A stretch of DNA of 27,705 bases, from the NCBI GenBank assembly GCA_049999725.1, contig JBNGIS010017683.1:1-27705 (forward strand), in the 5' to 3' direction. Both the position numbers and the translations under genes were made by a program. The notes under the pieces were generated by a model. It made no database searches, had not been told where the DNA came from, and saw only the letters and a program-made list of their open reading frames with translations. Positions 19,972 to 27,705 of the stretch are shown piece after piece (positions within the stretch are counted from its first letter, which is position 1; the number at the start of each line of letters is the position of its first letter). Origin of the DNA: Haplomitrium mnioides (Eukaryota; Marchantiophyta; Haplomitriopsida; Calobryales).

Positions 19972-22260
19972 TGTTGTAGCATAGCAACAAGCAATCACAC
20001 TAATATGCAAGTGTCCTGGTTCATTCCTACTAGGGATCTAAACTTTCACTATATTTATGTCACTACAGGCTACCTGAAACCTTGAAGTCAGTCTCTTTGC
20101 TGATTAGTCCCTCTTTCTCTACTCCTTTCCACACAACACCCCAGGAAAAACAACCCCTTCAAACACTAGCAGGTCAAATTTAAACCATTCATCATAGTAG
20201 ATGCTTATTCACTTGCCCATGTCTATGACAAAAGCATGATTTTTTCTTGACTCATAGTACTCACTTACCTTCTTGCTCTCCAATATTGCTTCTATAGATG
20301 AACAACATCCAATACCACTCTTTCACCAGCCTATTTTCTCCTCAGTTCTCCTCCTCCAACAACTGATTAAGAGACATGATTTCAGTGCACTTCATTACTT
20401 CTTCACTTGTAGCTCTAAACTATGCTACAGCCAAGTTATAAGCATATAGAGCTAAGACACACACAAGTAAATTCCTAGAATTGATATTTAAGTTAGAGTT
20501 TCATAAGGTCACTCCTCCTCATCTTGTTGTCTCTCAGCCAAGAAGTACAATGACACTTCCTAAAACTCTAAACAATCAACCCCAAGGTCACTACTCCTAT
20601 ATAAATAAGATCACTCCTATATTATCTAAACTCTCAATCCTACATGTAATGCTCAAGGACACTCCCTCCTTGCAACATCCATGGCTTTTGAATCTAGAAT
20701 ATGTTTAATAGATTCATAAATCTCTACTCACTTCTCCAATTTCAAAGAAGGCACCTCCTTGCTGACTACAACACACTCAATAAGTTCCTTCTCATTTAAT
20801 TGACACTACTCACATGCTCATGCTTATTTGATTCTCATCCATGCATGCACAACAACACTGAGCATCCGATACATTGTGTTCTAAAATAAAATTCCTCCTT
20901 ACTTCATGAATTCACAATTCAGATCTTCAAATACAACAATGGTGTAAGGTCTGAATTGCAAAGGTGAGGAAGTGCCCTCTCTCTCTACTCATTCAACAGA
21001 TTCACATGCGTGAGAGCTCTCTCCAAAAACTCACAAGGAAATAACTGTCATGACAACAGTTATCCCTTTTTGGTGATCCCCACAAACCTTTCCTATAAGA
21101 ACCTAGTTGCCTAAAGCTAACTCTGCATATATGAAATGTTACACTATACTTCTGACTAATATTTTCAAAGAACCTAACTAACTATTACCCTCTCTCTCTT
21201 CTTTCTAACTGATTCCTCTTCATTAAAACTAACACTAACAATTGTTCTTATACTAAGTGTCAAATTTTCACTAACTCCTACTAACTCTATTTTTTCTATT
21301 TTTTGAACTTTCATATGCCTCTGCCTGTTTTTGAACTTTCATAAGTGGAGGTTTTCTAACTTTCGATTTTTGCTAGATCCCTTGTTTCAAACTTTCAATG
21401 TTGAACCTTTTCAAACTTTCAATTTTGTCAGAGACTTGTTTTTTGAGCTTTCCATTGACTACAAACTTTCAAGCTCTTGAGTGATCTTTTTGAACTTTTG
21501 TTTTCCTAGACCATGCTCTAGTTTCAAACTTTCACATTTCTCTAACGCAACCTCCCGAACTTTGCATTCAAGCCTTCTCTTATTTTTGAACTTCCAAGTT
21601 TCTCCGTTTCAAACTTTCTAGCTATGGTCCTCTTCTTTTTGTTCATTTCTCTCTTAAATTTTTATTTCAAATTTTTCTTTCTGTTGAATTTTTTTATCGT
21701 TTGTCTTTTTTTTTATTCTCAAGCTTTTTGATTCTTACCGTCGACCCACTTTCATACTTTGATCTTTTCTCCGATCTTTAGATGTGCTTCGAATGTACTA
21801 GCACTCGCTTTTGAAATCTTGTTTTCCGAACCTCCTTTTTCCATTTTTGAGCTTTCACTCTACTGCTCATGACCCGATTTCAAAATTTCTGAGTTGCCGC
21901 ACTGATTTCCCCTATGAGTCACCCATTAATTTTGAGATTTTGCTTTCAATTCATTGCTGCTTCTGTTGAGTTTCCCCAAATCTAATCAAACTTTCTCTCT
22001 TGTGTGGATTCGACCCTTCTGAGTGTTGAATCGATCATGCACATGCTACTGATCTAATGTTTCTTCTGATGTGGTTGATCAACTCTTTTAACTATGCTTC
22101 CAATCTCCCTCTTCTGATGTGACAAATCTTGCCAATCTGGTTGCTCCTTCAGTTGTTTGTCTGCTACATTGACAACGATCCATTCTGCTTACTACCGATT
22201 CATACTTTGAATATGTCTTTCTTTCGTATTTTTCCTAAATAATTTGAGCTTTGTTTTTGA
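19972..22260 (-). mobile_element. LTR-like region of the second element
   Basis: The minus-strand 3' border ends CTACAACA at 19972, next to the PBS. The region has no gene. The other border is not defined; I place it at about 22260 because copy 2 of the ParB gene loses homology around 22300. A degenerate CAAACTTTCA array lies at 21290-21620. The region around 21237 is shared with the LTR-like region at 26784. Confidence 0.5.
21290..21620. repeat. Degenerate array of CAAACTTTCA-type words
   Basis: About twelve copies of AACTTTC or AACTTTTG, mostly preceded by CA or TTTG, at irregular 20-45 bp spacing. This is interspersed rather than strictly tandem. Confidence 0.6.
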
Positions 22261-22702
22261 AACATACCATTGAGCATGAGAAACCAAAGACACCCCTTTT
22301 TGCGATAGAGAAAGCCACATCCCCTTTGTAGCTAACATCGAGAGTGCTCCATAGCATGGGGATTAGTCCCATAAATATTCCACATCTTCTCTAGCAAAAG
22401 TATAGGATTTTTTGCTCTATATTTTGTGATTAAAAGCTACCTTGCGGAATCACTGTGATTTCCTTTTGTAATCTTGTGGCAATACTTGTCAAGGTTCTTC
22501 ATATTGAACTCTGACTTATCTTTTAACCTCACTTTGGGTCCACAACCACAATAAAAAAAGAGTGTTCATACTTGTTGGTGAGCATTCTCTCTGCTAGAAG
22601 TTCAACAAAATTTTCATTCAACCTCCTAATCTGAAATGGCCTCTAGTTATCCATTCCAAGTTTTGGAAGGTTCAAAATTTCTAGCCGAATAGTGATGGTT
22701 TC

Positions 22703-23231
22703 CTCCCAAACTCTACACTTTTGGATTGCATACTCTCTTATTTTTGTTGTCCTCCTTAGACACTGTTTGAGAATCCACTTGCTCTCTCTCTTGAAAAGTT
22801 TGGAGCTTCTTATGCGATTGTCTCTTTGCTCTTGATGTTGGAGCCTACACTAGCCTCAATTCGACTTCCTTCTTTGAGCTGCTAGGAGCGGAAGATGAAG
22901 GGGCCATCAGAGAAAAGCTGGTTGGAGATGGGGACATGACAAGCTTCTCTTCAACAGGCAGTGGGGGCATAAGCTTCTTCTTTGGTAATGTCTACTTCTT
23001 CTTTTTCAGAGCCTTGGCTCACTCCACCTCCTTTCTTTTCTTGGCAGCAAAAGATCCACCTGTTGCTACCAATATCATTGTCACCACGCTTGGATGTGGC
23101 ACAAGTCGTTGCACGTGAAGGCCTTGCTTCGCTTTTAAAATTTATAAACTCAGGGAAAATTTGATGAAGTCCTATTCTACCCGCTTTGTGTCCGGGTAAG
23201 CGTCGACAAAGTCTCACAAATATTGAGAAAA
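22703..23231 (-). pseudogene. N-terminal exon of copy 2 with NLS-like lysine clusters
   Basis: A T-rich acceptor ending TTTTCAG (23234-23232) opens the exon. Coding-like text follows: DFVDAYPDTKRVE, HVQRLVPHPSVVTMILVATG, GSFAAKKRKEVE, AKALKKKK, TLPKKKLMPPLPVEEKLV and SPSPTSFSLMAPSSSAPSSS, leading toward the ParB block. The frame is broken by stops. The KKRK and KKKK clusters look like a nuclear localisation signal, which would suit a chromatin-acting protein. This exon has no visible match in front of copy 1. Confidence 0.55.
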
Positions 23232-23234
23232 CTG

Positions 23235-23737
23235 AAAACAAAAAACAAGAAATGGTCAATGACTTAATACAAAAGTTTGTCAAAAGTACGATAAAGGACT
23301 CCGAGTGCTTCCATAAGTAGTCTAGGTCCAAAAGAGCATTGGACTCTATGCTTGCATAGACTCCCGAGTTCATGCTTGCAAGGACTTATGAGTCCAAGCA
23401 TGCAAGGACTTATGAGTCCAAGCGTGCAAGGACTCCTAAAGCAATGCACGCAAGGACTCTCGAGTCCATACGTGCATAGACTCGAGAGTCCACACGCACA
23501 TAGATTCCGAGTTACTGTGCCAAGGGACATAGAGTCCATACTCTCTTTGACTCTTGAGTCCAAGCGGGATGGGGCTCTTTGTCCCTGTGCACTTGGACTC
23601 GTGAGCCCATGCTCCTATAGTCTCCCAAGTCCAAGTGAGCAGAGACTCCCAAGTCTATACGCGCATGAAATCCTTAGTCCAATGCGTTTGGGAATGATGC
23701 TTTGCAACAAAAAGTTTTAAACAAATGAAAAAAAAAC
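23235..23737 (-). other. Probable intron of copy 2 containing a minisatellite
   Basis: It lies between the exon-like frame at 23738-23935 and the acceptor at 23234. The donor is not clean (AAGAAGTTTTTT). Most of the interval is the 24-bp array. Confidence 0.45.
23290..23690. repeat. Minisatellite, 24-bp unit, copy 2 intron
   Basis: Units such as TATGAGTCCAAGCATGCAAG plus GACT repeat at 24 bp with drift (clear at 23368-23520). The AGTCCAAGCATGCAAGGACT core is the same near-palindrome class as the array in copy 1. Open frames across it are repeat artefacts. Confidence 0.85.
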
Positions 23738-23935
23738 TTCTTAGTCTCATCTTGCCATTGTTGAAAGCCGATTGCAGATCTTTGATGAAGATATCTCCTA
23801 GCTTCATCTTGTTGAAATAGAATCTCTTTAGGGATGCCTTGAAGAGCGTAGTTGATATCTCTCACTACACAAGTAGCCCTAAGTGGGCTCTGTGCCTCTC
23901 TTAAATCATGGTAATTTGGACCAAAATGCCTATAT
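23738..23935 (-). pseudogene. Upstream exon-like frame of copy 2, unknown
   Basis: Stop-free minus-strand text reads HFGPNYHDLREAQSPLRATC, VVRDINYALQGIPKEILFQQ, DEARRYLHQRSAIGFQQWQD and ETKK. Its composition is protein-like and differs from the AT-rich surroundings. The same strand and the intron-like spacing suggest it belongs to the ParB gene. I recognise no domain, and it has no match near copy 1. Confidence 0.45.
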
Positions 23936-24704
23936 TGAATTTTTCACTTCCCCTATGAAAAAGATAAAGGTGATGGTTGATGTTTTTAATGGTTCCAAAA
24001 ACAACAAGCCATTTGTAGGCTATTTTTTGTCGCTAAAGAGACTTTAAAACATTTGAATATCGATAAGGCTTTGGTTGAGCTAGTTTGAAAGCATTGGCCT
24101 ATGATGCCACTTTCTCCAAAGTGCAAAATAGTAAAAATAAGGGGAAAATTTGTACAAAACAAAGTTCACAAAGAATGGAAGGAAAAAAATGGCCAAATCC
24201 CAAGAAAATGAAAAAACGACCACACCAAGAAAACAAAAATTGGAAAGTGAACTTGCGACAATGGAAAGAAACTTTTCATTATTGGTCTTTTTATACCCAA
24301 ATTTCAAAAAATGCATTTTCTTGCTAAAAAATGATTCGTAGAGCTCTTTACACATAGGCTTGCCTAGTGTTTAAAAAAAATTAGTATATAAAGCATTGCT
24401 CATTTTCATCTTTATGGTTTTTTTTCATTTCCTTCACAAAAAGTTTCACAATTTTTTCATGAAAATTTCTTCAAAAACGCATATTTTGGTATACTAACAG
24501 GAATTTAGAATATTTGCTAAAATATTTTCCTCAAAAAAAAATTTTCATTATTATTTTTCAATGGCTTGAGTTCTCAAAGGCAAGAAGATGTTTGAATTTC
24601 AGGATTCATGTTCGTAGAAAAGTGTTACTTTTTGCTAGCAGTTGGAGATAGTTTCAAACCGTTTTTCTTAGAAGTTAAGCATTGGAATACCTAAAGCGTC
24701 AAGT
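23936..24704. other. AT-rich gene-free stretch
   Basis: A- and T-run-rich DNA. Open frames at 24080-24355 on both strands are hydrophobic or lysine-rich because of base bias. No structure was recognised. Confidence 0.55.
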
Positions 24705-25350
24705 GTGATGGTAAGTATTTTGGGAAAAAAAATGGCAATCGTTGAATCAGATACGTCGATAGAGAAAAATCGACCAAGTGAACCCTATGCGTGTATAAGA
24801 TCATGGATTGAACCCTATGTGCGAATCGGAACAAGGAGTGAACAACTTGCGAGCAAAAGATCAAAGAGGGAACCTAATGCTCACATAGAATCCAAGACTC
24901 TGCCTTTTGTACGCACTAGATCTTTATTGTCGATCAAACAGTCAAAGTTTAATCTTTCTTTGGACTATTCCAATAGATCAACACAAAGATGCTCAAGTTA
25001 GAATTTCCAAATAGTTGTGAACCTTTCTTCGTCCTCATCAAATGACGACAACGATATTCAAGATCCAAATCCGTTTGTTGAAAACACAAAAAACATAGAA
25101 TCAGATGACTATTTCAATTTTGGAGATAATCTGTTGTCACCCATGGCACCACCCAAACAACGAGTTATTTCTAATCAAGTTGGACTTTTGAATGAGATTG
25201 AGAGATCTTTTGGAAACTAAAATCACTTGGAGGAATATTCAGACGGCAGTTTAGGAAATGATTCTAGCAAAGAGTCTCAATCAATCAACATTTCATTGGA
25301 GCTATCTCCAAAGGCACTGATTATTTTACAATTTTTTTTGTAGTGCTTGA
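24705..25350 (+). pseudogene. Unrecognised broken reading frame, Ser/Asp-rich
   Basis: One frame runs from 24705 with a stop at 24999-25001, continues from 25002 to a stop at 25218-25220, and stays coding-like to about 25340. The first part contains ten-residue repeats. The second reads LSSSSSNDDNDIQDPNPFVE, SDDYFNFGDNLLSPMAPPKQ and ISNQVGLLNEIERSFG, an acidic, serine-rich, probably disordered protein. I do not recognise a family. It could be part of a transposable-element gene. Confidence 0.4.
24777..24926 (+). repeat. Degenerate tandem repeat, 30-bp unit, about five copies
   Basis: In translation the units are EPYACIRSWI, EPYVRIGTRS, EQLASKRSKR, EPNAHIESKT, LPFVRTRSLL. The DNA units begin GAACCCTATG and hold a GCG or GCTCAC centre, reminiscent of the other TGCGCGCA-core arrays in the window. 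Confidence 0.65.
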
Positions 25351-25558
25351 GATATTGATGAAGATTCTATTTGGCATGGTCCAGTTCTCCCAATCCTCAA
25401 GGTGGTCCACATTGATCTAAAACTTATTTCAAAAGAACAAATAGTGTTATCGATGATGTTCAAGATCTCCAACATAATGAATTATCTCCAATAGCTAAAT
25501 TTGCCTACAGATCAAATTGACTAATATGACATAAAAATTCTTTGTTTGGGTCTAACCC
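25351..25558. other. No recognised gene between the unknown frame and the LTR-like region
   Basis: Short coding-like text (DEDSIWHGPVLPILKVVHID) suggests the unknown frame may continue to about 25480. Nothing else is supported. Confidence 0.35.
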
Positions 25559-25766
25559 TGTCGTAGCACAGCAGCAGCACTCCAACCCCAAAAACAACAA
25601 CCCAAGATCAAACCACGCAAGATCTATATAGAAATATGCTCTTAATCCACTTTTCCCAACTTTCCAGGTTCTTTAAAGATTTCTGAAACTACACTCTATT
25701 AGTTTAGAGATGGACCTCTCTCCACTCTAGGACTGACAACCTTTCTCCACAAAACCAAACACATAA

Positions 25767-25800
<34 letters not shown>

Positions 25801-25801
25801 T
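25767..25801. repeat. (ACT)n microsatellite
   Basis: About eleven ACT/CTA trinucleotides in an uninterrupted run. Confidence 0.95.
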
Positions 25802-26766
25802 AATAGAACAAAAGCCAAGAATTACTCAAACTGTATGACTGACACTTCCAGGATAAGAAAGCTGCTGTACAGGCTGATTTTAAACAGAAGCTGAATCAGA
25901 GAAATTCACAAGCAACCAGTTACCCAACTTGCTAGAAACTCTCAAACCAACACTCCAGTGCCTACCTTCATTACAACATCTCACTTCCCTCAAACTAGAT
26001 ACTCAAGCCACTCCAACCCAATATATCCTAGAGCTTCGATGATGAGAACTAAGCTATGGAACGACCCTCCTTATCTTACATCCAACTGCTGTTCCTCCAA
26101 CCACCCACTACTCTATTTATTTGTTGAAATGCCCACCTATTCCATAGGCACACACAATCTTGAGCACTCCTTGCTCTACTACAACCCACCAACCAGTATC
26201 CACTGACTGATTGACCGCAGCAGGTTCTCTCCTTAAAAATATAACAATCACAGAACAGAACAGAACTTAAAGCAGAATTGATTTTCCACTAAACCTCCCA
26301 CAGATTTATAACCTGGAACTCAGAACACAGACCCACCAACAGGACACACTCAAGCACCTCCTCAGATGCACTCCTCTAATGCTACCTGACTGCTTCTTCA
26401 ATTGCAAACCTACAAAACATTCACCAACCAACTCTAACTGCAAATCCTTGTTCCTTCCTCAAACTGCTCCTCATGAATTTGCAATCAACAACTTGAGCAG
26501 GGGACCTCATAGACATGAACTCTATGTATATTTCTTGAAGCACACATGTACAATGAGACTAACCAGCAAAATAGGAACTCGCCAACAGGCTTGTACCCAT
26601 TGTCCTGCTCAATTGACAATAACAGTCATTCTAATTCCAATTCAAACTAACTTACTTCTCTACACGCTAACTTCTTTACACTAAATTTACAATAAGAACT
26701 AACAACTCACAAACCGTTCTTAAACTAAATAACTCATTTACACTAGTTTACATAGACTTCGCTCGT

Positions 26767-26799
26767 CATAAGAACTAACTACTAACAATTGTTCTTATG
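26767..26799. repeat. Inverted repeat CATAAGAAC / GTTCTTATG
   Basis: Nine-base perfect arms at 26767-26775 and 26791-26799 with a 15-base loop. A similar GTTCTTAT block occurs at 21244. Confidence 0.7.
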
Positions 26800-27060
26800 C
26801 TAACTTTCAAACTTTCACTAACTCTTCCTCTTCAACTTTGAACTTTTCAACTTCCGCATAGTAGTCGTTTCGCCCTTTCCAAACTTTCAAACTTTCGGTT
26901 CGACTTCCACACCGAAACCACAACAAATCACTGATTCGCCATTCAAACTCTTCTCCTCACGCACCTTCCTTTTTCCCGCACAAAACGTCAATAAGTCGCC
27001 ATTTCATATATCACCATTTCACCAATCCTCCCGTTGATCTCCTCGGAAAGCAACCTTCCT

Positions 27061-27225
27061 AACCGGTGCTCCCCACTTCGTAATCCCATCGGAACCATTT
27101 AAACCGGGGTGTCCCACTTCGGATCCCCACACGGACACAAAACTAAATCCCCCGTAACCGGGGTTCCCCACTTTGGAAAGCGAATCGGAGCCCCCTTAAC
27201 TGGGGTTCCCCACAACGTAACGCAA
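27061..27225. repeat. Four imperfect copies of an AACCGGGGTTCCCCAC-type repeat
   Basis: Copies start at 27061, 27102, 27156 and 27198. Each is followed by CTTCG or similar and a CGGA word. Spacing is 41-54 bp. Confidence 0.75.
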
Positions 27226-27263
27226 AGTTCTGAAGCCTTCTTTGGACTCACAAACTCTCCTTC

Positions 27264-27291
27264 ACGGACCACGGACCACGGACCACGGACT
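27264..27291. repeat. ACGGACC 7-bp repeat, four copies
   Basis: Three perfect units and a fourth ending in T. Confidence 0.9.
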
Positions 27292-27705
27292 CCACTTCAC
27301 TTCACGGAACACGCTTCCGCTCGCTTCCAATTTCTTCTCATCCCCTTTAAAATTTTAATTTCATCCGATTACAGCACCAATTCCATCGATCGATTACTTC
27401 CTCACAATTGATCGATCTTCCCTCAACATTTCTCACCTTATTCCCCGCATCGAGCTCTTACACATGACCATTCTTCACTTCAATTCGTAAAGCTCTTCAA
27501 TAATTTTGAATCCTTCATTCAAATCAGATCGCCCTTCAATCGCAATTCCAACACAAAATTCGATTCTACAACACCGCCAGACATTCAAATTTCCAATACA
27601 TCCTTATTCAACTGGTTGCAACATTCTTTCAGCTTCCAATGCCCAACAGGTAAAAACTTTCTCCTTCACAACTTCTTTCCTTCAATTCGCAACAGGAACT
27701 TGCAT

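Larger units (their letters stand above)
16860..19972 (-). mobile_element. Second gypsy-like element fragment: PBS, gag, protease; RT and integrase missing
   Basis: On the minus strand the order is LTR-like end (19972), PBS (19961), gag start (19759), zinc knuckles and protease (ending at about 17103). About 240 bp of further possible coding follows, including EGETQSIEE and LYQVEEDYWQDLQAQVPRLEE, with stops. RT, RNase H, integrase and the second LTR are absent, so the element is truncated at its 3' end or deleted. Confidence 0.8.
22330..23935 (-). pseudogene. ParB-like gene relic, copy 2 (truncated, inverted relative to copy 1)
   Basis: From 22702 downward the minus strand reads ETITIRLEILNLPKLGMDN, PFQIRRLNENFVELLAERML and HSFFIVVVDPK. 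After a frame change it reads KGNHSDSAR with G-N-H at 22463-22455, then LLITKYRAKNP. This matches copy 1 (12911-13210) almost residue for residue, with many silent differences. Homology fades at about 22330, and the middle region and methyltransferase part are missing. Upstream lie an N-terminal exon, a probable intron with minisatellite, and another exon-like frame (23738-23935). Stops (for example in MDN*RPF and DPK*) show it is dead. Both copies together show that this was a real conserved gene family. Confidence 0.75.
25559..27705 (-). mobile_element. LTR-like region running off the window
   Basis: It starts TGTCGTAGCACAGC on the plus strand, resembling TGTTGTAGCATAGC at 19972, and shares a 40-bp block (26784-26823) with 21237-21276. 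It has no gene. No PBS of the TGGCGCC type flanks it, so it may be a solo or 3' LTR of a related element. The other end is outside the window. Assignment is by similarity to the LTR-like region of the second element. Confidence 0.4.

Noticed and set aside
23264-23720. Open frames on both strands over 23264-23720
   Set aside because: Same artefact: a 24-bp array with repetitive translations.
16860-23935. Copy 1 and copy 2 as the two arms of one large terminal-inverted-repeat element
   Set aside because: Only the ParB block is shared. The sequences outside it differ, and no terminal inverted repeat or target duplication could be found by eye.
26379-26684. 101-codon plus-strand frame in the right LTR-like region
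   Set aside because: No recognisable motif, C-rich composition, and it lies inside an LTR-like region.

Overview
The window looks like repeat-rich nuclear DNA of a land plant. The evidence is a decayed fragment of plant-type L-aspartate oxidase (a plastid NAD-biosynthesis enzyme), several degraded LTR retrotransposons, GT-AG introns, a eukaryotic AATAAA poly(A) signal and many AT-rich and minisatellite stretches. I cannot name the species. A large-genome, possibly non-flowering plant is plausible but not proven. No gene in the window looks intact.

Layout: 1-186 is the end of an LTR read on the minus strand. 187-1433 is gene-free and purine-rich, with short tandem repeats. 1434-2013 is the L-aspartate oxidase pseudogene. 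2714-12023 is a nearly complete but dead Ty3/gypsy-type LTR retrotransposon on the plus strand: LTRs of 1711 and 1721 bp, a 4-bp target duplication, PBS, gag, protease, RT, RNase H, integrase and PPT. Both LTRs carry a fragment of a different pol gene. 12893-15932 (plus) is the relic of an intron-containing gene that joins a ParB/sulfiredoxin-like domain to a beta-class DNA methyltransferase domain. 16060-16500 is a minisatellite. 16860-19759 (minus) is the gag and protease of a second gypsy-like element, followed by its PBS and an LTR-like region (19972 to about 22260).

22330 to about 23935 (minus) holds a second, truncated copy of the ParB gene. It faces copy 1, and the LTR-like region appears to interrupt it. 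It keeps an N-terminal exon with nuclear-localisation-like lysine clusters. 24705-25350 is an unrecognised broken reading frame. 25559-27705 is another LTR-like region that runs off the window.

The most notable content is the two-copy ParB-methyltransferase family. Introns of both copies carry minisatellites of 24-bp units built on a TGCGCGCA-type near-palindrome, and a third array with the same core follows copy 1. Most stop codons that break the coding relics can be explained by C-to-T or G-to-A changes, as expected for long-term methylation and deamination of silenced DNA.
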